NCBI RefSeq assembly: GCF_045038035.1
Contig: NZ_CP173427.1
Span: 682,001-746,000, forward strand
Reading direction: 5' to 3'
Source of the DNA: Paenibacillus_F chitinolyticus_A
GTDB lineage: Bacteria > Bacillota > Bacilli > Paenibacillales > NBRC-103111
DNA length: 64,000 nucleotides
In this document: one piece after another, positions 17,398 to 26,253 of the stretch
Position numbering within the stretch: position 1 is the stretch's first letter
How the letters are laid out: every line of letters begins with the position of its first letter
Notes under the pieces: generated by a model
Database searches by the model: none
Told to the model about the DNA's origin: nothing
What the model saw: the letters and a program-made list of their open reading frames with translations, nothing else
Program-made: the position numbers and the translations under genes

Positions 17398-17598
17398 GCA
17401 GCCGCATCTTGCCGCACGTCTCACGGCAAAAGCACGGCCCGCCCGCATGCGGCCCCGCTTCCGCCTGCGCGGCAGGGAAGGCGGCCGGGCCGCGAAGCGA
17501 CGCCGAAGCGCTGCGCACCGCCGATGCGTCCGCGCGGCAAAAGCAGGCCCCGCGTCGCGACTTCGCCCGGCTAAATCGCCGTGTGCCGCCGTCCCGCC

Positions 17599-18492
17599 TC
17601 AAGTCACGCCGTGCTCTTGAGGCTTCTCCAGGCTGCCGAGCTTGCCGTCGCGGTACTCGCGGGGAGAGAGGCCCATCCGCGCCCGGAAGGTGCGGTGGAA
17701 GTAAGAATAGCTGTGGAAGCCGCACGACTCCGCAGCCTGCTCCAGCGTCATCGCGCCGAAGCGGATGCGCTCGCACGCCATCGAGATCCGGACCTCGATG
17801 GCGTAATCCATGACGGACTGGCCGAACGTCTCGCGGAACAGGTGACCCGCGCGCGAGGTGCTCAGTCCGACGTGGTCGGCCAGATCCTGGAGCGTGAAGG
17901 CCTCCGAGGCGTTCTGCTCGATGTACGTTTTCATGCGCTGGACCATGTAAGAAAAGCGCGGCTTCTGGGGAAACGATCCCAGATCCGAGAGATCGCCGAT
18001 GACGCGGTCCAGCGACAGGCAGAGCACGCGAACGAGATAGTCGCCGATTTCCTGAAGGTTATCGTGCAGCCGGCGGCGTTCGCGGAAAATTTCCCGCCAG
18101 ATGTTCAGCCAGCTGTCGTCCAGGCCGACCCGGATGATGCCGGGCCTCTTGAAACGCTCCCACCAGGCGTCCATCCAGCTTCCGCTGCACATCAGGTAAT
18201 AATCGCCGCTGTACACGGTATCGGCGTCCGGCGGTAAAGTCTCGTGCTGGCTGCCGATGCGCAGCTCGTAGGCGTCTCCGGGACGGTACAGCAGAAGATC
18301 GCCCGGCTCTGCGGTCACATAGCGGCCTTCCTGCCAAACCTGGCAGGTGCCTTCCGTTTGAAGACGCAGCAAATAGTATTGGATTCCGTCCCGCTGATTG
18401 GAGACGAAAGGCTTGCGGTGCACCGAATAACCGGCGGACAAAATATGGACCTCATCTTTAACGGCTGACGCCGGGTCCTGAATTCCTGTCAC
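17599..18492 (-). CDS. AraC-family transcriptional regulator
   Basis: 297 residues. The N-terminal cupin-like ligand domain (about 20-160) contains GDLLLYRPGDAYELR, and the C-terminal AraC DNA-binding domain has two helix-turn-helix units (about 190-290) with FTLQDLADHVGLSTSRAGHL and the signature around SYFHRTFRARMGLSPREYR. Family members respond to sugars. The start is a GTG preceded by AAAAGGAAC. It is divergent from a sugar isomerase-like gene (18665), its likely target, and a 20-nt palindrome lies between them. Confidence 0.92.
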   Translation of the reverse strand: MTGIQDPASAVKDEVHILSAGYSVHRKPFVSNQRDGIQYYLLRLQTEGTCQVWQEGRYVTAEPGDLLLYRPGDAYELRIGSQHETLPPDADTVYSGDYYLMCSGSWMDAWWERFKRPGIIRVGLDDSWLNIWREIFRERRRLHDNLQEIGDYLVRVLCLSLDRVIGDLSDLGSFPQKPRFSYMVQRMKTYIEQNASEAFTLQDLADHVGLSTSRAGHLFRETFGQSVMDYAIEVRISMACERIRFGAMTLEQAAESCGFHSYSYFHRTFRARMGLSPREYRDGKLGSLEKPQEHGVT

Positions 18493-18603
18493 GAGGCATC
18501 GTTCCTTTTTGATAATTTAGCAAAATAGTTCATGTTCCGCGTGGATCATTCATTCTCATTATAAACGAGGTATGGTATCAATAGAAGGAGAGGTTTTTTT
18601 GGC

Positions 18604-18623
18604 GAAGGGAAGCGTTTCCCTTC
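18604..18623. promoter_or_regulatory. 20-nt palindrome between AraC gene and isomerase
   Basis: GAAGGGAA-GCGT-TTCCCTTC with perfect 8-nt arms, 41 nt before the isomerase start. Its AAGCGTTT core resembles LacI/CcpA-type operators (cre), though the flanks differ from the cre consensus. It could also be an AraC-regulator site or an RNA hairpin near the transcript start. Confidence 0.5.
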
Positions 18624-18664
18624 CGACATCCCCATAACCCAGGACAGAGGAAAGGTGATCGTAG

Positions 18665-19423
18665 ATGACAAAGATCGGAATTGGCGTGCAGTTATACACC
18701 CTGCGTTCGGAAACGGAGAAGGACTTCAGAGGCTCTTTGAAAAAAGTGGCGGATCTCGGGTATGAAGGGGTAGAATTTGCCGGTTACGGAGGGCTTTCCC
18801 CCCGTGAATTGAGTGAACTTCTGAAAGAACTGAACCTGACTTCGGTCGGCAGTCATGTGGGCATTCACCGTCTTCAGGAAAACCTGGACGAGGAAATCGA
18901 AATGAACGTGGCCATCGGCAGCAAGTATGTCGCCTGCCCGGGCTGGTTTCCGCCTGAACGTACGGAGGAAGGCTTCCGTGAAATCGTGGAAATTCTCAAG
19001 GAGAGCAGCCGCCGTTTCGCGGAACACGGAATCGCTTTCGGCTATCATAACCATTCGTTCGAGTTTGAAGAGAAAATCGGCGATCAGACGATGTTTGACG
19101 CATTTTTCTCCGCGCTCCCGGAAAATGAGCTGTTCGTGGAATTGGATGTGTGCTGGGCTCATAACGCCGGCTTCGATCCGATCGGGGTTATGAAGCAGTA
19201 TGCGGGCAGAACGCCGCTTCTTCACGTGAAAGACCTGCGCAAGGAAGACGGCAAGCTGCTCACGGTTGAGCTGGGCACAGGCGAAGTCGACCTGAAGCCG
19301 GTGCTGGCCGCCGCCGAAGAAATCGGTACGAAGTGGTTCATCGTCGAGCAGGACGAGTGCCAGAATCCGCCGTTCGAAAGCATTGCGGCAAGCCGGGAAT
19401 GGCTGCGCCAAAACTATCGGTAA
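18665..19423 (+). CDS. Sugar phosphate isomerase/epimerase-like TIM barrel
   Basis: 252 residues of the xylose-isomerase-like TIM-barrel superfamily. Motifs: VQLYTLRSETEKD at the first strand, GYHNHSFEF with His/Glu metal ligands, ELDVCWAHNAG, LLHVKDLR and the final FIVEQDEC. Relatives include inosose dehydratases and sugar epimerases that act on keto sugars through a metal-stabilised enolate. The exact substrate is not readable. AGGAAAGGTGATC precedes the ATG. Control by the divergent AraC regulator is likely. Confidence 0.88.
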   Translation: MTKIGIGVQLYTLRSETEKDFRGSLKKVADLGYEGVEFAGYGGLSPRELSELLKELNLTSVGSHVGIHRLQENLDEEIEMNVAIGSKYVACPGWFPPERTEEGFREIVEILKESSRRFAEHGIAFGYHNHSFEFEEKIGDQTMFDAFFSALPENELFVELDVCWAHNAGFDPIGVMKQYAGRTPLLHVKDLRKEDGKLLTVELGTGEVDLKPVLAAAEEIGTKWFIVEQDECQNPPFESIAASREWLRQNYR

Positions 19424-19456
19424 GCATTTAACCCGCCGGGGTCCGGCGGTTCAGGA

Positions 19457-19489
19457 AGAGCATTTCCCTTGGGGAGATGCTCTTTTTTT
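19457..19489 (+). terminator. Intrinsic terminator
   Basis: AGAGCAT (19457-19463) and ATGCTCT (19477-19483) with an inner TCCC/GGGA stem, then seven T. Confidence 0.9.
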
Positions 19490-19542
19490 GTGAGCATTAA
19501 ATGGGGAAGGATTGCCTTTGCGAATACCGGACCGGAAATAAC

Positions 19543-19571
19543 TTCCCGTGCGGGTGAAATCCTGTTACAAT
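19543..19571 (+). promoter_or_regulatory. Promoter of bioB
   Basis: TTCCCG (19543-19548), 17-nt spacer, TACAAT (19566-19571). The predicted start near 19578 abuts the BirA box. Confidence 0.55.
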
Positions 19572-19578
19572 AAACCTG

Positions 19579-19614
19579 ATTGTAAACCTTGATTTATTTT
19601 ATTTGGTTAACAAT
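19579..19614. promoter_or_regulatory. BirA biotin operator
   Basis: ATTGTAAACC (19579-19588), 16-nt spacer, GGTTAACAAT (19605-19614). The half-sites and spacing match the Firmicute BirA box, so biotinyl-AMP-bound BirA should repress bioB when biotin is plentiful. It sits at the predicted transcription start. Confidence 0.85.
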
Positions 19615-19692
19615 TAACGGCCGAGCGAAATTTATGAAATGTAACCTTCGGATGATTATTCAACTTTTTTGGCAAGAAAGGACGTGCTGAGC

Positions 19693-20712
19693 ATGCATAC
19701 GGAACAACAAACGGCTGGGGGGACAGGAACCCTGTCCAGATGGGAACATTACGCGGACAAGGCGCTTCGAGGTGAGAAGCTGGAGATGGAAGAGGCGCTT
19801 ACCGTACTCCAAGCCGACGACGATGAACTGCTGCCCCTTATGCAGGCGGCTTTCCGTGTACGCAAGCATTACTACGGACGCAAGGTGAAGCTTAATCTCA
19901 TCATTAACGCGAAAAGCGGGCTGTGCCCCGAGGACTGCGGCTACTGCTCTCAATCCATCGTGTCCAAGGCCCCTATCACCAAGTACCCGCTTCTGGAGAA
20001 GGATGTTCTGATCGAGGGGGCGCGGAAAGCGCTGGAGATGAAAGTGGGCACCTACTGCATCGTCGCCAGCGGCAGAGGACCGACTAACCGTGAGCTGGAT
20101 CAGGTGATTGAAGCCGTGCAGACGATTAAAGGGGAAATGCCCCTGAAAATTTGCGCCTGTCTGGGCATCTTGTCGGACGAGCAGGCTGTGCGTCTGAAAG
20201 AAGCCGGGGTAGACCGCTACAACCACAATCTCAACACGAGCGCTTCCCATTTCGCCAAAATTACGTCCACGCATACATACGATGACCGGGTCCGGACGGT
20301 AGAGCAGGCGAAGCGGGCCGGAATGTCGCCCTGCTCCGGAATTATTGCGGGAATGGGCGAGTCGGAAGAGGAATTGGCGGAGATGGCTTTCGCGCTGCGT
20401 GAGCTGGATGCCGACTCCATTCCCGTCAACTTCCTGAACCCGATTCCCGGCACGCCGCTGGCGGAACAACGGAGCCTGAATCCGCGGCAGTGCCTCAAAA
20501 TTCTCGCGCTCATGCGGCTGATTTGCCCGTCGAAGGAAATCCGCATCGCCGGCGGCCGGGAAGTGAATCTGAAATCGCTACAGCCTCTGGGCCTGTATGC
20601 GGCCAACTCCATTTTCCTGGGGGATTATCTGACCACGGAAGGCCAGGAAGCCGGCGAAGACCACCGGATGCTGGAGGACCTCGGTTTCGAGATCGAACTG
20701 TGCGCCTTGTAG
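19693..20712 (+). CDS. bioB: Biotin synthase
   Basis: 340 residues, a radical SAM enzyme. It inserts sulfur into dethiobiotin to form biotin. The radical SAM cysteines Cys78, Cys82 and Cys85 are in CPEDCGYCSQS; YNHNLNTS, SIPVNFLNPIPGTPL and the conserved Arg region RIAGGREVNL follow. The ATG at 19693 follows AAAGGA; an upstream in-frame TTG lacks a site. It is a single gene here, without bioA/D/F neighbours, with a BirA box in front and a terminator behind. Confidence 0.97.
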   Translation: MHTEQQTAGGTGTLSRWEHYADKALRGEKLEMEEALTVLQADDDELLPLMQAAFRVRKHYYGRKVKLNLIINAKSGLCPEDCGYCSQSIVSKAPITKYPLLEKDVLIEGARKALEMKVGTYCIVASGRGPTNRELDQVIEAVQTIKGEMPLKICACLGILSDEQAVRLKEAGVDRYNHNLNTSASHFAKITSTHTYDDRVRTVEQAKRAGMSPCSGIIAGMGESEEELAEMAFALRELDADSIPVNFLNPIPGTPLAEQRSLNPRQCLKILALMRLICPSKEIRIAGGREVNLKSLQPLGLYAANSIFLGDYLTTEGQEAGEDHRMLEDLGFEIELCAL

Positions 20713-20763
20713 GCAGGTGTTTAAGCGAACGGACGCACCGTAAGGAAGAATATACAAGAAAAG

Positions 20764-20795
20764 AGCAGAAGGGCAGAACGCCCTCTGCTTTTTTT
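20764..20795 (+). terminator. Intrinsic terminator of bioB
   Basis: AGCAGAAGGGC (20764-20774) pairs with GCCCTCTGCT (20780-20789), one internal mismatch, then seven T. Confidence 0.9.
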
Positions 20796-20925
20796 GCATT
20801 TTTATACAATCTAATGTGAATTGCATTGAATAGTATTAATTTTCGTTGTTCCGTCAAATGGGCGGACAAAGCGAAAGCGGATACAATTAGTCTAACGGCT
20901 TAAGGCCGGAAAGGAGGGGGAGACC

Positions 20926-21894
20926 ATGGCACAAGTTGCAGTAGAAACCAGCGTAAGTAAAGAGGCGAAAAGCCCGTCGATATGGAAGCGTTTTTTCAAA
21001 CAGTGGGATATTCAGCTCATGGTATTGCCAGGAATTGTTTTTCTTCTTATCTTCCATTACATTCCGATGTACGGAGTGTTGACCGCATTTAAAGATTATG
21101 ATCTTTTCAACGGTTTTTTCGGAAGTCCTTGGGTAGGGCTCAAGCATTTCAAAATGTTTTTCGAGTCTCCTGATTTTCCGAGGGTCATGAGGAACACGAT
21201 CATGATCAGTTTGTTCAAACTTCTGATCGCATTCCCGGCGCCTATTATACTGGCCCTCATGCTGAACGAGGTCCGGAACAAGCTTTTCAAAAACGTCGTA
21301 CAAACGGTCACGTACCTGCCCCACTTCTTGTCTTGGGTTGTCGTGGCGGGATTCGTGACGTCCTTCCTGTCCACGGACAACGGAAGCTTGAACATCGCTA
21401 TGCAGAAGCTGAGCATGATCGACGAGCCGATCAACTTCCTGGCGATTCCGGAATATTTCTGGACGATCCTGATCTCCACGGGGATATGGAAAGATATCGG
21501 GTTTGGTTCGATCGTCTATTTGGCGGCTATCGCGGGAATCGATCCGGCTCTATACGAATCCGCCTCGATCGACGGAGCGTCGCGTTTTAAGCAAATTTAT
21601 CTGATTACATTACCTTGTATTTTCCCGGTCATCATCATTTTCCTTATTCTCGCCATCGGAAGTCTGATGAACGCGGGCGCCAACGGCGGATACGAAGATA
21701 TTCTTCTGCTCAGTGCGAATCCGGTCCTTCGGGAATACTCGGACGTGCTGGATACGTTCGTATACCGGACCGGCATTCAGAACCAGCTGTTCTCTTACGC
21801 GACGGCAGTCGGATTGTTTAAAGCGGTGATCAGTATTGTTCTGCTGAGCGGCGCCAACCTCCTTGCCCGCAGAACGGGGCAAAGTCTATGGTAG
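20926..21894 (+). CDS. ABC sugar importer permease, LplB-like
   Basis: 322 residues with about six membrane segments, first permease of a carbohydrate uptake transporter (CUT1 type). The family EAA loop reads YESASIDGASRFKQIYLITLP, which docks on a shared ATPase encoded elsewhere. The N-terminal KSPSIWKRFFKQWDIQLMVLPG lead is typical of the Bacillus LplB/YtcP-associated group. GGAAAGGAGGGGG precedes the ATG. First gene of a permease/permease/lipoprotein/regulator cluster. Confidence 0.93.
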   Translation: MAQVAVETSVSKEAKSPSIWKRFFKQWDIQLMVLPGIVFLLIFHYIPMYGVLTAFKDYDLFNGFFGSPWVGLKHFKMFFESPDFPRVMRNTIMISLFKLLIAFPAPIILALMLNEVRNKLFKNVVQTVTYLPHFLSWVVVAGFVTSFLSTDNGSLNIAMQKLSMIDEPINFLAIPEYFWTILISTGIWKDIGFGSIVYLAAIAGIDPALYESASIDGASRFKQIYLITLPCIFPVIIIFLILAIGSLMNAGANGGYEDILLLSANPVLREYSDVLDTFVYRTGIQNQLFSYATAVGLFKAVISIVLLSGANLLARRTGQSLW

Positions 21895-21919
21895 CTGGAG
21901 AAAGAGAGGCGGACACAAC

Positions 21920-22816
21920 ATGTTGAGAGCAAGCTTCGGGGACCGGGTCATGACGGTCGTCATCTATACGCTGCTGATACTTCTGGCCTTCATTACGCTG
22001 TATCCGTTCTGGAATTCGGTGGTCATTTCGTTCAACAGCGGGAAAGACACGATGATGGGCGGTATCACCTTCTGGCCGCGCGATTTTACACTGGAAAACT
22101 ACAACGTCGTTTTCGAAGACAAGAGGATCATTCAAGGCTTTCTGATTACGATCAGCCGCACGGTGATGGGAACTATTCTCGGCATTCTGGCGACCTCCAT
22201 CTTCGCCTACGGGATGTCCCGGCGCGAGCTTGTCTTCCGCAAATATTACATGGTTATGGCCGTGGTCACGATGTATTTCACCGGCGGCCTGATCCCGTCC
22301 TTCCTGCTCATCCGGGGCCTCGGCCTGATGGATACGTTCTGGGTCATGATCTTGCCGGTACTGATCAACGTCTGGAACATGATTATCTTCATGACGTTCT
22401 TCCGGAGTATTCCGGCGGGGCTTGAAGAAGCCGCCAGGCTGGACGGCTGCAGCACCTGGTCGGTGTTTTTCCGGATCGTGCTTCCTTTGTCCGGGCCCGT
22501 TATCGCCACGCTGGGGCTGTTCACGGCGGTTCAGCACTGGAACGAGTGGTTTCTGCCCAGCATCTACCTGAACAACACCGATTTGTACCCGGTACAAACA
22601 CTGCTGAGACAAATTTTAAACTCCAATATTATGTCGGAGCAGCTAGCCAATCTGGACTCTGCGGCCCTGACCCAACTGTCCAAGATGCAGTCGATTACGA
22701 CCAAATCGTTGTCGATGGCCACGATGGTCGTTTCTACGCTGCCCGTTATGCTCATCTATCCTTTTGTTCAGAAATATTTTTCGAAAGGCGTTATGATCGG
22801 CTCCCTCAAGGAGTAG
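21920..22816 (+). CDS. ABC sugar importer permease, LplC/YtcP-like
   Basis: 298 residues, six predicted membrane segments, second CUT1 permease. The EAA loop is LEEAARLDGCSTWSVFFRIVLP. The N terminus (TLLILLAFITLYPFWNSVV) and the C-terminal YPFVQKYFSKGVMIGSLKE are the standard ends of this group. The chosen ATG at 21920 fits the family; an in-frame start 57 nt upstream overlaps the previous gene. It lies 25 nt after the first permease. Confidence 0.93.
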   Translation: MLRASFGDRVMTVVIYTLLILLAFITLYPFWNSVVISFNSGKDTMMGGITFWPRDFTLENYNVVFEDKRIIQGFLITISRTVMGTILGILATSIFAYGMSRRELVFRKYYMVMAVVTMYFTGGLIPSFLLIRGLGLMDTFWVMILPVLINVWNMIIFMTFFRSIPAGLEEAARLDGCSTWSVFFRIVLPLSGPVIATLGLFTAVQHWNEWFLPSIYLNNTDLYPVQTLLRQILNSNIMSEQLANLDSAALTQLSKMQSITTKSLSMATMVVSTLPVMLIYPFVQKYFSKGVMIGSLKE

Positions 22817-22906
22817 ATCTTCGCTTTTCAAACGGAATGTAAGCGCAACCAGGTGCAACACGATTGACCACATAGATTATAATATCGATTAAGGGGAGTG
22901 TCACAA

Positions 22907-24547
22907 ATGGCAAAATGGAAAAAAGGGGTCTCGCTCACGCTCATTACCGTGCTGTCTTCCATCGCGGTGCTTAGCGGCTGCAGCAGCGACGGCAAGCCGG
23001 CCGCTTCGGATTCCGGCAAACAAGGTACCGCTCAATCGACCGGAGTGAAGTTCGGCGAGCAGCAGCTGGATATCAGCTTCTACGGCAACTACGACTGGTT
23101 CACTATGCCGGTGTGGGGCCAGGATCTCGCTACAAAATGGGTAAAAGAAAACAAGAAAGTCAACGTAACGGGCGTGCCTAACGGCGGGAACTCCGAGCAG
23201 AAGTTCAATACGCTGATGGCTTCCAAAGAGCTGCCGGATGTCATCTGGATGGAGCGTGGAGCCCAGGTAGAGAAACTGCGCGCGGCAGGCATGCTGGTGT
23301 CTTTCGACGAATACCTCGACAAATATCCTAACCTCAAGAAATGGGCGGGAGAAGCGACCCTCAATATGCTGCGCTCCAGCGACGGTAAGCTCTATCAGTT
23401 CCCGAACTGGTATACGCAGCGTCCTGCAGGCAACGCGGGTTATATGATCAACCTGAAAATTTACAAAGAACTGGGCGAACCGAAGCTCGAAACCTACGAT
23501 GATCTGTACGCTTACCTGAAACAAGTAAAAGCCAAGTATCCGGATGTCGTTCCGTTCGATTCCGGGGTGCAGGCGCAGAACGTTGAAATCATGTATCCGG
23601 GCTTCGCTAACGATCACCCGGTCACGAACATCTCCATGCGTGCCGTTCCGGAAGGCAACGAGCTGAAATCGATTTTCGCGGATCCGGTTTACCGGGAGTC
23701 TCTGACTTACGCAAGCAAGCTTTTCCGTGAGAAATTGATTACTCAAGACGTATTGACTCAAACGAAAGACCAGATCGACGAGAAAGTGAACAACGGCAAA
23801 GTTGCGGTTATGGCAGCTTCCAGCGTGACCGAATTCGGCTCCAAAGGCACGACGGCTCTTCAAACGAAGGATCCGAGCCACCCGGGCTACCAAATGATCT
23901 GGCCGGTTCATAAAGAAGGCGTAGACAAAACCAAAGTGTTCCCTGGCCACTACGCGACGCTCGGCTGGAACGTAAACGTCATTACGAAGAGCGCGAAAAA
24001 TCCGGAAGCGATCTTTGCTTTCCTCGATTGGATGACCGGAGAAGAAGGACAGCGCGTTATGTTCTGGGGTCCTGAAGGCGAATACTGGAAGGGTGTAGAC
24101 GAGAAAGGCACACCTAAATTCACGGATAAATACTACAGCGACGCAACCGGACGCGCCAAGCTGATGGATTCTCTCGTCAACCTGCAATGGGTCGGCAATA
24201 CGACCTACATCGATACGGCCAAAACGGATATCGAGTTGAAGCTTCCTCCTGAAAAACAAAGCTGGGAAACGCGCAATCAGACGCAAGTGGCATGGAAAAC
24301 CGTATTCAACCGTACGGAGTTCGTAAACCTCGATCCGCCTTCCAACACGGAAGAAGGTATGGTACAGCAGCGCATTAAGGATATCTTCACCGAATCCCGC
24401 GCCAAAGCCCTCTTCGCGAAAAGCGATGCGGAAGTGACATCCATCCTGGATAAAGCGGAGAAAGACGCTCAGGCTGCCGGATACGCCAAGCTGCTGAAAT
24501 ACCAAACGGAACGCTGGCAGGAAAACAAGAAGAAAATCGGCAAATAA
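22907..24547 (+). CDS. Extracellular sugar-binding lipoprotein, LplA-like
   Basis: 546 residues. A signal peptide ends in the lipobox LSGC, so the mature protein is lipid-anchored at Cys25 on the outer face of the membrane. The remainder is the large extracellular solute-binding domain of the LplA group, which binds an oligosaccharide for the two permeases before it. AAGGGGAG precedes the ATG at 22907. The ligand cannot be read, and no glycoside hydrolase gene is adjacent to suggest it. Confidence 0.94.
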   Translation: MAKWKKGVSLTLITVLSSIAVLSGCSSDGKPAASDSGKQGTAQSTGVKFGEQQLDISFYGNYDWFTMPVWGQDLATKWVKENKKVNVTGVPNGGNSEQKFNTLMASKELPDVIWMERGAQVEKLRAAGMLVSFDEYLDKYPNLKKWAGEATLNMLRSSDGKLYQFPNWYTQRPAGNAGYMINLKIYKELGEPKLETYDDLYAYLKQVKAKYPDVVPFDSGVQAQNVEIMYPGFANDHPVTNISMRAVPEGNELKSIFADPVYRESLTYASKLFREKLITQDVLTQTKDQIDEKVNNGKVAVMAASSVTEFGSKGTTALQTKDPSHPGYQMIWPVHKEGVDKTKVFPGHYATLGWNVNVITKSAKNPEAIFAFLDWMTGEEGQRVMFWGPEGEYWKGVDEKGTPKFTDKYYSDATGRAKLMDSLVNLQWVGNTTYIDTAKTDIELKLPPEKQSWETRNQTQVAWKTVFNRTEFVNLDPPSNTEEGMVQQRIKDIFTESRAKALFAKSDAEVTSILDKAEKDAQAAGYAKLLKYQTERWQENKKKIGK

Positions 24548-24586
24548 GAAGCGGATTGGAAATTTAATGCCGCCGAGGCGGGCAGA

Positions 24587-24615
24587 AGAGGTATACTTGG
24601 GGTATACCTCTTTTG
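24587..24615 (+). terminator. Terminator or attenuator between importer and regulators
   Basis: AGAGGTATAC (24587-24596) and GTATACCTCT (24602-24611), perfect 10-bp stem with a 5-nt loop, then TTTT. It would lower expression of the two-component genes relative to the binding protein. Confidence 0.85.
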
Positions 24616-24640
24616 CTATTCGCCGGGAAAGGAGAACAAC

Positions 24641-26212
24641 ATGTATAACGTGCTGCTGGCAGATGATGAAATATTGGACCTGGAGGGCATGCAGACTTTT
24701 ATCCCTTGGGAGCGTCTCGGTCTTCACGTGGTCGGGGCCGTCAATAACGGCTTCGACGCTGTAAGGGTTATGGAACAGGAGAAGGTCGATATCCTCGTGA
24801 CGGACGTACGGATGCCGAGCATGACCGGTCTGGAGCTGGCCCGTAAGGCGCTGGAGCGGCATACGGGACTGCGGGTTATTTTCGTCAGCGGGCATCAAGA
24901 CTTCGGCTATGTTAAGGAAGCGCTTTCTCTAAAAGCGTGCAGCTATGTGTTAAAGCCCATGGATGATAACGAACTGATCCAATCGCTGGAAACGATTATA
25001 GGCGATCTTAACCGGGAGCAGAAGCGCCGCAAAACGGAACGGGCCTTCGAGCAGATGAGACCGATTGTGCACAATGAATATGTGTTTCGTTTGCTGGAAG
25101 GCACGGCAGGCCGGCAGGAGCTCGATGACCTGTTGACCGAGGAAGGCCTGGAACCGATCCGGTATCCCATCCGGGCCGCGGTTTTGGAAACCGACGATCT
25201 GTCGTGGAAGCTGAATCCTTATACGGCGAAGGAACGCCAGGATATGCTCAACGATTTCGGCGGACAAATTATGGATTTGTGCCGGCCGCGCGGAATCACC
25301 CATATGTGCCGGATCACGAAGCAGCGTCTGGGCCTGCTGGTTACGGCCGATGAGAAGGGGACCAGAGAGCTTCAGGAGGTGATCGCATACGTGAAGGAGC
25401 ATTTTCCTTTTACGATCACGATCGGGCTCGGCAACCCGGCTGACGATCCGTCGGCTCTGCAGGAGTCTTACCGCGAGGCGCTCGCCGCTCTCGATGCCAA
25501 GATGTTCTACGGAAAAGCGAAGATTATCGAGACCCGCGAAATTCCGAAGGAAGAAATCGCCGACGCCAAGCAGCTGGAATTCCGGCTCGACGCCTTGTTC
25601 ACCGCGATGGTCCAGTATGACCTGGTCGGCATTCATGATGAAATCGACCGGCTGTTTAACGTGGCGGTTTGTCTGCGGTCGCGTTTTACGATCCATAACT
25701 TCGCCACGTATCTGATCGTCAAGCTGGACGGCTATCTCCAGACGAGAAACGAGCAGTTGTTCACGCTGCTGGGGATGGAGCTGCAGAACCTGGACATCCT
25801 GCTCCAATTCGAAACCATCGAGGACATACGGAGCTGGATGCGCCGCATGCTTTTCGAAATTTCGGAGAAGTTGAACATGGGAAATCAGAGCAAGAACCGC
25901 AAGCTGATCCGCGATATGATGGAGTACATCAAGGAACGGCTGCAGGAGAATGTGACGCTGCGCGACGTGGCGGACCGTTTTTCTTTTTCCCCGAACTATC
26001 TCGGCCATGTGTTCAAAGAAGAAACCGGCCAAAATTTCAGCGATTACGTGATTGCTCTGCGGATGGAGAAGGCGAAGGAGCTTCTGGGCGATCCCACGCT
26101 TAAAATTTACGAGGTGGCGGACCGGATCGGCTATAGATATCTGCCTTATTTCAGTCGGCAGTTCAAGGAAACGTTCGGTATGACCCCCATGCAGTTCAGA
26201 AGAAACCACTAA
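24641..26212 (+). CDS. YesN-type response regulator
   Basis: 523 residues. An N-terminal receiver domain (1-120) with phosphoacceptor Asp55 in VTDVRMP and ADDE at the start, a central unassigned region (about 140-410), and a C-terminal AraC-type DNA-binding domain (about 420-523; TLRDVADRFSFSPNYLGHVF and YFSRQFKETFGMTPMQFR). It should activate the importer genes in response to the kinase that follows. AAAGGAG precedes the ATG. Confidence 0.95.
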   Translation: MYNVLLADDEILDLEGMQTFIPWERLGLHVVGAVNNGFDAVRVMEQEKVDILVTDVRMPSMTGLELARKALERHTGLRVIFVSGHQDFGYVKEALSLKACSYVLKPMDDNELIQSLETIIGDLNREQKRRKTERAFEQMRPIVHNEYVFRLLEGTAGRQELDDLLTEEGLEPIRYPIRAAVLETDDLSWKLNPYTAKERQDMLNDFGGQIMDLCRPRGITHMCRITKQRLGLLVTADEKGTRELQEVIAYVKEHFPFTITIGLGNPADDPSALQESYREALAALDAKMFYGKAKIIETREIPKEEIADAKQLEFRLDALFTAMVQYDLVGIHDEIDRLFNVAVCLRSRFTIHNFATYLIVKLDGYLQTRNEQLFTLLGMELQNLDILLQFETIEDIRSWMRRMLFEISEKLNMGNQSKNRKLIRDMMEYIKERLQENVTLRDVADRFSFSPNYLGHVFKEETGQNFSDYVIALRMEKAKELLGDPTLKIYEVADRIGYRYLPYFSRQFKETFGMTPMQFRRNH

Positions 26213-26253
26213 CAGCGGAATGCACTCCGGGTGCAGGAAAGGAGCCGGAACGG

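Larger units (their letters stand above)
17031..17598. other. Gene-poor GC-rich spacer
   Basis: 568 nt with no convincing gene. Open frames here have skewed Arg/Ala/Gly composition typical of GC-rich noncoding DNA; one GTG-started frame (17106-17339) has an AAGGAG upstream but a product that looks like a reading-frame artefact. The stretch holds a terminator (17217-17254), a short tandem repeat (17366-17397) and very GC-rich sequence to 17598. Confidence 0.6.

Noticed and set aside
17390..17776. Arg/Ala-rich frames in the 17.4 kb GC-rich stretch
   Set aside because: Composition is typical of GC-rich noncoding sequence, with no domain and no conserved start.
22901..24898. 665-codon open frame opposite the sugar-binding lipoprotein
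   Set aside because: Shadow of strongly biased coding sequence; the plus-strand gene has a lipobox and ribosome binding site.
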